From Mucilaginibacter sp. SJ (GTDB lineage Bacteria > Bacteroidota > Bacteroidia > Sphingobacteriales > Sphingobacteriaceae): a stretch of 64,000 nucleotides of DNA. Every line of letters starts with the position of its first letter. The stretch's first letter is position 1. The stretch is taken from the NCBI RefSeq assembly GCF_028993635.1, contig NZ_CP118631.1:3968001-4032000 (forward strand), written 5' to 3'. Under the pieces are notes generated by a model. That model saw only the letters and a list, made by a program, of their open reading frames with translations, was not told the origin of the DNA and searched no databases. Shown piece by piece: positions 54,524 through 63,348 of the stretch. A program made the position numbers and the translations under genes.

Positions 54524-54826
54524 TTACAGTTTTTGTTGTTTGATCAAATTTTCGAGGGCAAGGAGGTGCAATTTGAAGGCGGCCCGGCCTTTTTCTGACG
54601 CCAGGTAACGTGTATTTGGCTTGCGGCCGATGAAAGTTTTCTCTACCTGGATGTATTCTTCCTTTTCCAGCGCTTTCAGGTGCGATGCCAGGTTACCGTC
54701 GGTTAGGTCGAGCAATTCCTTAAGCGAGTTAAAGTCGTAGCTTTCATTAGCAACCAATACGCTCATGATTTGCAGGCGGATGCGGTTTTCAAAGGCTTTA
54801 TCAAACTGATCTAATGATATCTTCAC
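54524..54826 (-). CDS. Winged-helix transcriptional regulator
   Basis: The 100 residues form a winged HTH of the HTH_34 type (IRLQIMSVLVANESYDFNSL, LDLTDGNLASHLKALEKEEY, FIGRKPNTRYLASEKGRAAF). The start is a GTG (54824-54826) that overlaps the TGA of the preceding membrane gene by 4 bases. Such pairs of a small regulator and a membrane protein often regulate their own operon; the inducer is unknown. Confidence 0.88.
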   Translation of the reverse strand: MKISLDQFDKAFENRIRLQIMSVLVANESYDFNSLKELLDLTDGNLASHLKALEKEEYIQVEKTFIGRKPNTRYLASEKGRAAFKLHLLALENLIKQQKL

Positions 54827-55440
54827 TTATCGTATCTAAAATGCATTACTGTACCATAAATAATGTGGAGCAGACCGAAACCCACACTCCAAAAAATTAA
54901 GCCGTAACCCGGCATTACAGCACACAGCAAACCTAATAAAATCTCCAATATCCCCAAGCTCCTAATACCCGAATATGTATAATGACTGCCTGCAACTAAC
55001 GACATGCCATAAAATATCAATGTAGCAGGCGCCACAACACCATAATAACCACGATAAACAAGTATAATAGTAAATAAACCGCCGCTTACCAATGGGATTG
55101 CCATATTAATGAGCAGGCGTTTGCTGCCAGCGCTCCAAAATGGCTGACCGTTTTTTTTAGCTTTGCGTACCGATAACAAGATCCCCGTACCAATAGACAG
55201 TACAAGCACCGCAATTGCCACGATAAATAATTTTATGACCAGCAATTCTTCATTGTAAGTATGGCGCTCTCTGAGGGTAGTATACTCGCCCTGCAGCAAA
55301 CTGTATCCTATGCCGGCGCCGGCGAAGGCATAGATGCCCGCCATCACACCCGAAAGGCCGCTAAGCGAAATAAACTTGGCCGAACGCTCCATCAGATCGC
55401 GGATGGAACTTAACTCTGCATGAATATCTTGTTCTTTCAT
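54823..55440 (-). CDS. Membrane protein coupled to the regulator
   Basis: From the ATG at 55438-55440 it has 205 residues (MKEQDIHAELSSIRDLMERS); a TTG extension to 55488 is less likely. Six hydrophobic segments run from about residue 23 to 200, after a polar helical start. No known family is recognised beyond a generic Bacteroidota membrane protein. It overlaps the regulator gene. Confidence 0.8.
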   Translation of the reverse strand: MKEQDIHAELSSIRDLMERSAKFISLSGLSGVMAGIYAFAGAGIGYSLLQGEYTTLRERHTYNEELLVIKLFIVAIAVLVLSIGTGILLSVRKAKKNGQPFWSAGSKRLLINMAIPLVSGGLFTIILVYRGYYGVVAPATLIFYGMSLVAGSHYTYSGIRSLGILEILLGLLCAVMPGYGLIFWSVGFGLLHIIYGTVMHFRYDK

Positions 55441-55506
55441 CAAAAGTACTTTGTTGTTCAAAGTTATATATAAGATTTGATTTTGCAAGAGGGGGAGAGG
55501 AAAAGT

Positions 55507-56337
55507 TTATCGAATTATTTTATAAAGTATGGCTTCCCGTTCACCTAATTCATCTACATCATTCAAAACCCTAACTATGCCTTCCTTTTTTTCGAGGTTT
55601 GTGATATTAACTAAGTAGATATATGCTTCCCCGGGATTCGATTTAAATGTACTAAGTTCATTACTTGTGAGATATATTTCCCCTGTATTATTTACGTTCG
55701 ATTTTACTTCTATAAATCTTACCTTTTTATTGAAATCACTATAAATATCAAACCCAGCGTTAGCGTTTATTTTAGAGGTATGGGTGATATAATTCAATGG
55801 TGAGCTTGCCCCAAGTTTCAATAGCCTATCTGCTTCGTAAGTAATAGCAATTTCTTCGCCTATAGCACCTATCCGTTTCTTAAAGTCTAATAAAATCTCC
55901 AATTCATCTTGAGTTATTGACCTTCTATTCTGCGCTTTTACTTTTTTTAGAAGCTTTGCTTCGATGGTTAAAAAGTTGGCATTATAGATATTATAATGTG
56001 GAAAAAAGGATTCAATCCATTGCTTGAATGCCTTTTGAATGTTTTTTGCTATTCCCTCATATGGCTCCCATTGTCTATTGACCACTTTCTCAATATGTTT
56101 TTGGGTTTTACCCCCATCAGTCTCACGCCGCTTTCCTGAAAGATAATCATCGCTTGTAATGTCCTTGAACGCACAAAATTTTGACAACCCGAATAAATGT
56201 TGTTCTCCTATAATTGCGTGGACAAAATATAAAGGTTTGTTTCCAACCATTTTTCTGTGATAAATGGGCTCCTTATTAAATTCAATTAAAGATTGAACCA
56301 ATTCAGTTTCATCGCGGATAAATTTATAGGTTGTCAT
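55507..56337 (-). CDS. DUF3883 domain protein, possible nuclease
   Basis: The 276 residues end in a DUF3883-type domain (IGEEIAITYEADRLLKLG, NAGFDIYSDFNKKVRFIEVK, IYLTSNELSTFKSNPGEAYI). The D...ExK arrangement fits a PD-(D/E)XK nuclease core. The N-terminal 150 residues are helical and not recognised. Such proteins often sit in restriction or defence loci, yet here the neighbours are ordinary, so a defence role is only possible. Confidence 0.75.
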   Translation of the reverse strand: MTTYKFIRDETELVQSLIEFNKEPIYHRKMVGNKPLYFVHAIIGEQHLFGLSKFCAFKDITSDDYLSGKRRETDGGKTQKHIEKVVNRQWEPYEGIAKNIQKAFKQWIESFFPHYNIYNANFLTIEAKLLKKVKAQNRRSITQDELEILLDFKKRIGAIGEEIAITYEADRLLKLGASSPLNYITHTSKINANAGFDIYSDFNKKVRFIEVKSNVNNTGEIYLTSNELSTFKSNPGEAYIYLVNITNLEKKEGIVRVLNDVDELGEREAILYKIIR

Positions 56338-56406
56338 ACACTAAATATCGGTGAAATAATATGTTAAATATGTAGGGTAGTGGTTAAATTTAATTTTCAG
56401 TATTTA

Positions 56407-56435
56407 TTGAAAGTTTAAAATATATTGTATATTTG
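56407..56435 (+). promoter_or_regulatory. Promoter of the DCC-family gene
   Basis: TTG (56407-56409), an 18-base spacer and TATATTTG (56428-56435) fit the Bacteroidota consensus. The -7 box is 21 bases before the ATG, giving a very short leader. Confidence 0.55.
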
Positions 56436-56456
56436 TTTCAGAAAACACTGAAAGTT

Positions 56457-57275
56457 ATGAAAACGCTTAAGAACCACATGATCCTGTTTGATGCAGAATG
56501 CCCGATGTGCCGTGCTTATACCGGTGCCTTTGTAAAAACAGGGATGCTTGATCCTGATGGCCGCACCGTGTACCAGGAAGCACATGCAGGTACCTGCCCT
56601 GTTTATGACAGGCAACGGGCTGTTAATGAAATAGCCTTAATTAACCTGAAAAGCGGCGAGGTTACCTACGGCGTTAAAAGTCTGTTCAAAATAATTGCCA
56701 ATACCTGGCCTGTATTTGCCCCCTTATTTGCTTTTAAACCATTCATCTGGCTCATGAGCAAGGTTTATGCCTTTATATCATACAACAGGAGGGTAATTAT
56801 CCCCGCTGCTGAAACCGGCTTTGAATACCAGCCTACGTTTAAGCTGCATTATCGTTTATTGTATTTGTTGTTCACCTGGTTTTGTACCGGTTTTATCTTA
56901 ACAGCCTATGCACACCTGCTTACCGGGATTGTTCCTTTAGGAAATCCTTATCGCGAATACCTGATCTGCGGCGGACAAGTCATTTTTCAGGGCGCAGCGA
57001 TATGCAGTTTTGACCGCCGTAATCTGTGGACCTACCTCGGCAATATGATGACCATCTCTTTTGCGGGCAGCTTATTACTGCTGATCGGGTTGGTTGTAAA
57101 TCATTTTTTTCAATTCGGTCCGCTGATTTATACCCTGTATTTTATGATTGTAGCGGGATTGATGTTCCTTGAACACATCCGCCGTACAAAATTGCTTGGG
57201 CTGGGCTGGGTGCTTACCATTACCTGGGTAACCTATCGTATCGTTTTATTATTACTTATTTTAAACCTTAACTGA
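56457..57275 (+). CDS. DCC-family (DUF393) protein with membrane domain
   Basis: From the ATG at 56457 it has 272 residues. The N-terminus has the DCC motif FDAECPMCRAYTG, a CxxC thioredoxin-like site. The second half has five or six hydrophobic helices (about residues 130-270), so a redox-like domain is joined to a membrane part. The next gene starts 2 bases after it, suggesting one operon. Confidence 0.82.
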   Translation: MKTLKNHMILFDAECPMCRAYTGAFVKTGMLDPDGRTVYQEAHAGTCPVYDRQRAVNEIALINLKSGEVTYGVKSLFKIIANTWPVFAPLFAFKPFIWLMSKVYAFISYNRRVIIPAAETGFEYQPTFKLHYRLLYLLFTWFCTGFILTAYAHLLTGIVPLGNPYREYLICGGQVIFQGAAICSFDRRNLWTYLGNMMTISFAGSLLLLIGLVVNHFFQFGPLIYTLYFMIVAGLMFLEHIRRTKLLGLGWVLTITWVTYRIVLLLLILNLN

Positions 57276-57277
57276 TC

Positions 57278-58207
57278 ATGAAAGCTTATAAAAAAATCGT
57301 ACTGGCCGGCGGCAATGGTTATCTCGGTACCGTGCTGGCCATATACTACCGCGATTTGGCAGACGAGGTGATCATCCTGGCCCGCAAACAAAAACCTGTT
57401 GATGGCAACGTACATACCGCTGTTTGGGATGGTGAAACCGAAGGGGGGTGGACGGTTCACCTTGCCGGTGCCGATATGCTGATTAACCTGTGCGGCAAAA
57501 ATGTAAACTGCCGCTACACCGAAAAGAACAAGCGGGAGATCATCCGTTCAAGGGTTGTACCTACCGAACTATTAGGCAGGGTGATCCATAAGATGGAAAA
57601 CCCGCCAAAGGTTTGGATCAATGTGACTTCTGCCACCATTTATCGCCACGCCGAAGACCGTCCGCAGGATGAGGATACCGGTGAGATTGGTTATGGCTTT
57701 TCTATTGATGTTTGCAACATCTGGGAAAGCGCTTTCTTTAAAACAGATACGCCCCATACCCGTAAAATTGCCCTGCGCATGGGCATTGTGTTAGGCCGAA
57801 GCGACAGTGTTTTTCCGCGGTTGCTTAACCTGGTTAGGTTTGGCCTCGGCGGCAAACAAGGCGATGGGCAGCAATACATAGCCTGGGTGCATGAGCATGA
57901 TGTAGCCCGGAGCACCCAATGGCTGTTAGACCACCCCGAATTAAATGGTATATTTAACTGCACCGCGCCCGAAAGCACAAAAAACACCGATATGATGCAC
58001 ATCATCCGGCGGGCCTATGGCGCACCATTCGGCTTGCCCGCACCGCAGTGGCTGCTGGAAGTTGGCGCCATGGTAATCGGCACCGAAACCGAACTGATTT
58101 TAAAAAGCCGCTGGGTAATACCTAAACGCTTACTGGATAGCGGGTTTATATTTCAATACCCAAAAGCGGAGCATGCGGTGCATGATATTTTGAGTTTGAA
58201 GAGGTAG
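57278..58207 (+). CDS. TIGR01777 family NAD(P)-dependent epimerase
   Basis: The 309 residues begin with a Rossmann motif (VLAGGNGYLGTVLAIYY, GxxGxxG-like). Then come DMLINLCGKNVNCRYTEKNK, NVTSATIYRHAEDRPQDEDT and the C-terminal DUF1731 region (LPAPQWLLEVGAMVIGTETE). This is the YfcH/SulA-like extended SDR group; the substrate is unknown. It is paired with the DCC-family gene. Confidence 0.9.
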   Translation: MKAYKKIVLAGGNGYLGTVLAIYYRDLADEVIILARKQKPVDGNVHTAVWDGETEGGWTVHLAGADMLINLCGKNVNCRYTEKNKREIIRSRVVPTELLGRVIHKMENPPKVWINVTSATIYRHAEDRPQDEDTGEIGYGFSIDVCNIWESAFFKTDTPHTRKIALRMGIVLGRSDSVFPRLLNLVRFGLGGKQGDGQQYIAWVHEHDVARSTQWLLDHPELNGIFNCTAPESTKNTDMMHIIRRAYGAPFGLPAPQWLLEVGAMVIGTETELILKSRWVIPKRLLDSGFIFQYPKAEHAVHDILSLKR

Positions 58208-58321
58208 CGGGTTGCTCATGTGTCAACGCGTGATGAATTTCTTCAACACGGATGCTGTCGGGAGTCTGGGCTTTAAATAGCGAAACTTAATAAGCAGGTA
58301 TTGGTAAGAATAGTTTTTACT

Positions 58322-58465
58322 ATGAACTAAAACTACTTCAGCCCCTGATATACTTCGCTATCCAAAGTCGGAGACTTCAGCAGTGCAAACATTGCTGAAA
58401 CATTTAGGGCTATGAACCATCAACTATGATCCATGAACTAAAAACTACTTCAACCAGTGATACAC
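58322..58465 (+). repeat. Direct repeat around the feoB 3' end
   Basis: ATGAACTAAAACTACTTCA at 58323 recurs as ATGAACTAAAA-ACTACTTCA at 58433, followed in both by a CC..GATA.AC block; the second copy covers the last codons of feoB. The span between copies has no gene. Confidence 0.5.
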
Positions 58466-60559
58466 AATAAATGATGCGGTATAAGCCAGAGCGGTCATAT
58501 AGGCAAACTGGGCAGCGGGCCAGCGCCAGTCTTTGGTTTCGCGATAAACAACGGCTACCGTACTGGCACATTGCATGGCGAAGGCGTAAAACATCATGAG
58601 GGAGAAGGCCACAGCCAGGGTGAACACCGGCTCTCCGGTTTGCGGATTTTTAGCCTCGTGCATTTTTTGCTGAACCGATTGCAGCTTATCGGCATCGCCC
58701 TCCACGCTGTAAATGGTGGCCATGGTGCCCACAAATACTTCACGGGCAGCAAAGGAGCTGATGAGGGCTATACCTATCTTCCAATCGAAGCCAAGAGGTT
58801 TAATAACGGGTTCAATAACATGCCCAAATACGCCGGCGTATGAGTTTTCCAGTTTTTCGGATGCGATAACCTTCGTCAGGCTATCCGGTGTCATGGTTTT
58901 AGTGTATTGCGGCTGGGCGTATTGTTTATCTATCTGCGCAAACCTGTCGCCGGGGCCGTATGATTTCATTACCCACAGGATCACCGAAACAGCAATGATC
59001 ACTTTACCGGCCTGTAGTACGAACGTTTTTGAACGGTCATACATGGTAAAGATCACGTTTTTCCACCTTGGCATGCGGTAAACGGGCAGTTCCATAATAA
59101 AATAGCCGCGTTCGCGGGCTTTCAGGATAAACTTCATTACAAAAGCCACGATAACCGCCGAAAAGATGCTGAGCACATACATGGCAGTAAGCGCCAGGCC
59201 CTGCAGGTTAAAGATCCACCAAACATTGCGGTTGGGTACAACCAGCGCAATCAGCAGGGTATAAACCGGCAGGCGGGCTGAGCAGGCTACTAATGGAGTA
59301 ACCATAATGGTGATCATCCTGTCCTTCCAGTTTTCGATGGTGCGGGTGCTCATGATAGAAGGTACCGCGCAGGCAAAACCGCCGATAAGCGGCACTACCG
59401 ATTTGCCGTTAAGCCCTACCTTGCGCATCACCTTATCCATCATAAAAGTAACGCGCGACATGTAGCCTGTATCTTCTAAAATGGAGATGAGCGCGAACAG
59501 GATGGCGATCTGCGGGATAAATACCAATACCCCGCTCAGGCCGGCCAATACGCCGTCGATGATCAGGCTGCTTAGCGGACCGGCAGGCAGTATTTTAGCA
59601 GCGCCGGCCTGCAGCAAGATAAACAGGTCTTCGATGAGCGACATAGGGTAGGCCGACCATGAAAAGATAGCCTGGAATATGAACAGTAAGATGGCGAAGA
59701 AGATCACAAAGCCAAATACTTTATGGGTAAGGATCTTATCTATCTTGTTGCTTATGGTTTCGTCGTGCGCCGTTTCAGCTTTTTTTACCGTATCGTAAAG
59801 CAGGTCGTTGATGAAGTTGTAACGGGCGATGGTTTCTGTAGCCTGCGCCTTTTGCGAGTGGAAAGAATGCTCCTGCTCCAGTTGTTCAATCCGGTCGCTC
59901 TCGGCTGTTGAAAGGTAGCTCAGGGTTTCGTGCTGGTGGGCAAGCTGCAAGGCCACATAAGGATTTTCAACCTGCATCTCCCCTTTTATTTGCGCTATGA
60001 TGTCCGGGGCGATGCTTTCAATATCAATAGTATCTTGTTGCAGTGGTACGCTGTTGGCAAAAGCAATGGCGCTTTTAAGCTTGTCAATGCCTGTATTTTT
60101 CCTGGCGGAGATAGGGACTACCGGAACGCCCAGTTTTTTGGCAAAAAGATCAATATTGATTTTGATGCCCGCCTTGTCCGACACATCGACCATGTTAAGC
60201 GCCACCACTACGGGGATCTTGAGGTCCGCAACCTGGGTATAAAGCAGCAGGTTGCGTTTTAAATTGGATGCGTCGAGGATCACCACAACCAGATCGGGCA
60301 CCATGCCTTTTGATTTATCGGCCAGTACCGAAAATACGATGGATTCGTCTTTACTTTTGGGATAGATGCTGTAAGTACCCGGAAGGTCAATTATTTCGGC
60401 CGTGCGGCCGTCAGGCAGTTGGCAAAAGCCTGTTTTTTTATCAACAGTAACCCCCGGAAAGTTTCCGATTTTTTGATTTAACCCGGTTAATATATTAAAG
60501 AGAGTTGATTTACCGGTATTTGGATTTCCTACAAGTGCAACTCTTATATTGGTTTTCAA
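58445..60559 (-). CDS. feoB: Ferrous iron transporter FeoB
   Basis: FeoB imports Fe(II) through the inner membrane. The 704 residues have an N-terminal G domain (GNPNTGKSTLFN near residue 11, G3 DLPGTYS, G4 NMVD), a linker helix, and a membrane part with Gate motifs (PLIGGFACAVPSIMSTRTIE, PLVACSARLPVYTLLI). Length and order are normal. It follows feoA by 10 bases. Confidence 0.97.
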   Translation of the reverse strand: MKTNIRVALVGNPNTGKSTLFNILTGLNQKIGNFPGVTVDKKTGFCQLPDGRTAEIIDLPGTYSIYPKSKDESIVFSVLADKSKGMVPDLVVVILDASNLKRNLLLYTQVADLKIPVVVALNMVDVSDKAGIKINIDLFAKKLGVPVVPISARKNTGIDKLKSAIAFANSVPLQQDTIDIESIAPDIIAQIKGEMQVENPYVALQLAHQHETLSYLSTAESDRIEQLEQEHSFHSQKAQATETIARYNFINDLLYDTVKKAETAHDETISNKIDKILTHKVFGFVIFFAILLFIFQAIFSWSAYPMSLIEDLFILLQAGAAKILPAGPLSSLIIDGVLAGLSGVLVFIPQIAILFALISILEDTGYMSRVTFMMDKVMRKVGLNGKSVVPLIGGFACAVPSIMSTRTIENWKDRMITIMVTPLVACSARLPVYTLLIALVVPNRNVWWIFNLQGLALTAMYVLSIFSAVIVAFVMKFILKARERGYFIMELPVYRMPRWKNVIFTMYDRSKTFVLQAGKVIIAVSVILWVMKSYGPGDRFAQIDKQYAQPQYTKTMTPDSLTKVIASEKLENSYAGVFGHVIEPVIKPLGFDWKIGIALISSFAAREVFVGTMATIYSVEGDADKLQSVQQKMHEAKNPQTGEPVFTLAVAFSLMMFYAFAMQCASTVAVVYRETKDWRWPAAQFAYMTALAYTASFIVYHWLK

Positions 60560-60569
60560 CGCTTACAAA

Positions 60570-60788
60570 CTACTGCAAAATGATGGTGGATGCTTCAAAC
60601 CTGCGTAAGCTAAGCTGGTAGCCTGATACGCTGATGGCAATAGGATCGCCAAGAGGGGCGATGCGCGAAATGCGGACCTCTTCACCGGGTAAACAGCCCA
60701 TCTCCATCAGTTTTACTGACATTTCAAGATCGGTAAATTCCTTTACAATACCAGTTTCGCCTATTTCCAGTTGTGAAAGCTTCATCAT
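60570..60788 (-). CDS. feoA: Ferrous iron transport protein FeoA
   Basis: The 72 residues are an SH3-like small barrel (IGETGIVKEFTDLEMSVKLM, MGCLPGEEVRISRIAPLGDP, GYQLSLRRFEASTI), the partner needed for FeoB activity. It is the first gene of the operon, under a clear promoter. It starts at an ATG at 60786-60788; a second Met follows directly. Confidence 0.95.
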   Translation of the reverse strand: MMKLSQLEIGETGIVKEFTDLEMSVKLMEMGCLPGEEVRISRIAPLGDPIAISVSGYQLSLRRFEASTIILQ

Positions 60789-60806
60789 TTATAATATAAA
60801 ACGTAG

Positions 60807-60837
60807 CAAATGTAAGCTTATTTATATTAAATCCAAA
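60807..60837 (-). promoter_or_regulatory. Promoter of feoAB
   Basis: On the minus strand TTTG (60834-60837), a 19-base spacer and TACATTTG (60807-60814) match the consensus perfectly. The -7 box lies 18 bases before the feoA ATG. Confidence 0.75.
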
Positions 60838-60968
60838 TAAGATTTGCTATGATGTGCAGATTTTAAATGTGCAGGTGATTTTTGATTTGTAAATGACAAT
60901 TCGAGATGCAGTTGTGAGGATTTAGATCTGCAGATTCCGGATCGGCAAAGCATATATTGGGTGCCTTC

Positions 60969-60988
60969 ACTGACACAATTATGTCAGT
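60969..60988. promoter_or_regulatory. Near-perfect 20-base palindrome upstream of feoAB
   Basis: ACTGACACAATTATGTCAGT has one mismatched pair. It lies 180 bases upstream of feoA, too far for a simple repressor site, and overlaps the left border of the element at 60987-61172. Confidence 0.45.
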
Positions 60989-61172
60989 GTTCAATTTTTA
61001 AAAAGGGGGTGTTCAACGTTTAATTTCTAAAAAATGCAAGTAGCTGATTATCAATGCTGATGTGTTCATGTTGGGTGCTTTGCTAATAGTTAGCAAAATT
61101 AAGTAGTTGATTATCAGTTGTGTTTTTTTGAAAATAATTGCCAGTGTTTACACTTTAAAAAATTGAACACCC
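60987..61172. repeat. MITE-like element with GTGTTCAA ends
   Basis: The left end GTGTTCAATTTTTAAAA (60987-61003), and again GGGTGTTCAA (61007-61016), is mirrored by TTTAAAAAATTGAACACCC ending at 61172. Inside, TGATTATCA occurs twice in direct orientation (61044 and 61104). No transposase frame is present, so it would be a non-autonomous remnant. Confidence 0.6.
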
Positions 61173-61217
61173 GCAAATTGAATAGTAAATGTGCTTTGCT
61201 GATATAGATTTACCTGG

Positions 61218-61370
61218 CTAAGCCATCATTTGCACATCTGCACATCTGGAATCGGCAGATTTAATTTTCCCGAAATGCGGACAGCCGCAACCCTTATGGA
61301 AAATGCCGCATGATGAACCTGCTGTTAACAGCAGCGCGCCTAATAAAATAACCAGTTTATTTTTTTTCAT
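61218..61370 (-). CDS. Cysteine-rich 50-residue lipoprotein
   Basis: The ATG at 61368-61370 overlaps the vanZ-like TGA by 4 bases (ATGA). The product starts KKNKLVILLGALLLTAGSSC, a lipoprotein signal with Cys21, followed by GIFHKGCGCPHFGKIK with a CxC pair. The coupling and the signal peptide strongly suggest a real gene. The last 15 residues run into repeat-like DNA. Function unknown; metal binding by the cysteines is possible. Confidence 0.7.
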   Translation of the reverse strand: MKKNKLVILLGALLLTAGSSCGIFHKGCGCPHFGKIKSADSRCADVQMMA

Positions 61371-61756
61371 TTTTTTCCAATTGCCTCAACAGTTAGCATT
61401 ACACTAAAAATCCCCATACAAGCTCCAAGTACATCGCAAAAAAGATCGTTCCAGTCGCCGCTGCGCCAAGTAAAAACAGATGCCTGCAGCACTTCAATAA
61501 GCGCCCCGAAAAATACACTGGTTGCCCATATCACGAATGCCCTTGTATACGTAATCCGCCGTGGTTTTTGTTGCCTGATAACACCAAAACAAACCAGTAC
61601 AATAAGGGTGAAAAACAAACCGCAGTGCGTGAGTTTATCAAAGCCCCTAAAAAACAGTGGGGATTTATCAACAGAATCAAGATGTACCGAGCAAATAATT
61701 AAAACAAATAAGGCCCACAAAATAGCGGGCCCATGATATTTTAAAAACAGCTTCAT
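61367..61756 (-). CDS. VanZ family membrane protein
   Basis: From the ATG at 61754-61756 (MKLFLKYHGPAILWALFVLI) it has 129 residues and four membrane helices. The family motifs are DKLTHCGLFFTLIVLVCFG and GALIEVLQASV-GDWNDLFCDVLGACMG. A longer frame to 61819 overlaps gcvH and is rejected. It starts one base after the gcvH stop and overlaps the next small gene. The role of VanZ proteins outside glycopeptide resistance is not known. Confidence 0.88.
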   Translation of the reverse strand: MKLFLKYHGPAILWALFVLIICSVHLDSVDKSPLFFRGFDKLTHCGLFFTLIVLVCFGVIRQQKPRRITYTRAFVIWATSVFFGALIEVLQASVFTWRSGDWNDLFCDVLGACMGIFSVMLTVEAIGKK

Positions 61757-61757
61757 C

Positions 61758-62138
61758 TTATACGCCGATAACCGTTTTATAATCGCCGGCAGATAAAAGT
61801 GAGTCAGCATCGGCAGCATCAGCTACGGTGATCTTTACCATCCAGCCTTCGCCATATGGGTCGGTGTTAACCAGTTCGGGTTGGTTATTTAATGCCGGGT
61901 TAACTTCGGTTACGGTGCCGGCAACAGGCATAAACAGGTCTGATACCGTTTTTACTGCTTCAACGGTGCCAAAAACTTCGTCTTTAGCAACCTCTTTACC
62001 TAATGAAGTAATATCAACATACACAATGTCGCCCAGTTCACTTTGAGCAAATTCGGTGATGCCTACGGTAGCTACATTGCCTTCAACCTTAATCCACTCG
62101 TGGTCTTTGGTGTATTTTAATTCAGCCGGAAAATTCAT
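61758..62138 (-). CDS. gcvH: Glycine cleavage system H protein
   Basis: GcvH carries the lipoyl arm that shuttles methylamine between the P and T proteins. The 126 residues have ELKYTKDHEWIKVEG, VGITEFAQSELGDIVYVD, and the lipoylation site GTVEAVKTVSDL with Lys63. It begins a three-gene unit and has a recognisable promoter. gcvP and gcvT are not in the window. Confidence 0.97.
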   Translation of the reverse strand: MNFPAELKYTKDHEWIKVEGNVATVGITEFAQSELGDIVYVDITSLGKEVAKDEVFGTVEAVKTVSDLFMPVAGTVTEVNPALNNQPELVNTDPYGEGWMVKITVADAADADSLLSAGDYKTVIGV

Positions 62139-62158
62139 GTCGTTAAATTTTGTGTGCT

Positions 62159-62188
62159 CAAAAATAGTAAAACTTTGGCTTTCGCAAT
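62159..62188 (-). promoter_or_regulatory. Promoter of gcvH-vanZ-lipoprotein operon
   Basis: On the minus strand ATTG (62185-62188), an 18-base spacer and TATTTTTG (62159-62166) fit the Bacteroidota consensus, 21 bases before the gcvH ATG. Confidence 0.6.
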
Positions 62189-62261
62189 TATTGATATGTA
62201 AATTATAAAATCATCATTTTCTATATGGCATAGTGATGATTTATCGGCGATAAATTTGCAA

Positions 62262-63239
62262 TTAAAACTTTCTTTCAGCAGATGCCATCCAATCCTCCAG
62301 GGCCTTCCGTTGGTCTGCGTTGTTTTGCAGCCACTTTGCTCCCGCTGTTTTATCGGCGCTTAAGCCAATTAATTTAACCGCCGTTGAAAAGCTTTGAGAT
62401 TGGGACAGTTTATAGAAAAAAGCTGCATAGTAATTCCAAAAGAAGGTTTGTCTGCCCGGCTTTTCACCAAGTTTGCCAACGGCCGTAAAAATGTTTTTCA
62501 ACTGGGTTTCCAGCTGACCGCCAGAAACCGAAACGGCGGTGCTCAGGGTTTTATTGAGTAACAAGGTTTCCGGATCCGCTTTAGCTGCTTTCAGGTCGCC
62601 GCCTTTTAGTAAACTTTGCAGGTTGGTATAGGCTTCATCTGCACGGGGCCCTTCCGGGTCGAGCAGCAGGAAGCTGCACAGGCCCATCAATGCTGGTACC
62701 CTTTTGTTTTGGTGGAAAGTTACCAGTCCGTACAAGCGTTGGCTATTGGCATGTTTAGGATCAAGTTTAATAGCTTCAATGGCAGCCTGCTCGGCCTCGG
62801 CATATTTTTGCGCGCGGAAATACGCTATCCCCAGGTTAAAATACAGCGGCTGATAACCGGGCTTTAATTTGATCCCCTCTTTATAAGCGTCGGTGGCCTG
62901 TTGCGGCTGATGAGCGGTATCATAAATACTGCCCATTAATTCATAAGCAGGCCCGGTTAGGTCGCCGCCTGTTTTTATCACTTTGTTAAGATAAGGTACC
63001 GCTTCCGCACCCTTGCCCGATGCATTGAGGCTGAAGGCCAGCTGATAGTTGGCCTGCGCGTTATCTGGCTCGGCGGCAAGTGCCTCTTTATATTTTTCAA
63101 TAGCTGCCGAATAATTTTTTTCGCTGTTAAGCTTAATGCCCTCCTTAATAATACTATTAACATCCGTATTTTGAGCATGCGCCAACCCTGTGCTAAGCAC
63201 CAGAGCCATAATAAACAAGCATTTTTTCAACAAAATCAT
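62262..63239 (-). CDS. Exported TPR-repeat protein
   Basis: The 325 residues have a signal peptide (KKCLFIMALVLSTGLAHAQ) and about five TPR units from residue 25 to 195 (YSAAIEKYKEALAAEPDNAQ, AYELMGSIYDTAHQPQQATD, YFNLGIAYFRAQKYAEAEQA). The C-terminal 110 residues are helical and unassigned. It probably acts as a periplasmic scaffold. Confidence 0.86.
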   Translation of the reverse strand: MILLKKCLFIMALVLSTGLAHAQNTDVNSIIKEGIKLNSEKNYSAAIEKYKEALAAEPDNAQANYQLAFSLNASGKGAEAVPYLNKVIKTGGDLTGPAYELMGSIYDTAHQPQQATDAYKEGIKLKPGYQPLYFNLGIAYFRAQKYAEAEQAAIEAIKLDPKHANSQRLYGLVTFHQNKRVPALMGLCSFLLLDPEGPRADEAYTNLQSLLKGGDLKAAKADPETLLLNKTLSTAVSVSGGQLETQLKNIFTAVGKLGEKPGRQTFFWNYYAAFFYKLSQSQSFSTAVKLIGLSADKTAGAKWLQNNADQRKALEDWMASAERKF

Positions 63240-63348
63240 ACTTAAACATACTAATTGTGCTAACTAACAGAAAATTTTAAAACTTTAATCAATACCTGCT
63301 GTATAATTTCTAATTTTCGCATTCGTTTAGTGTGAGATAAATTGATTT

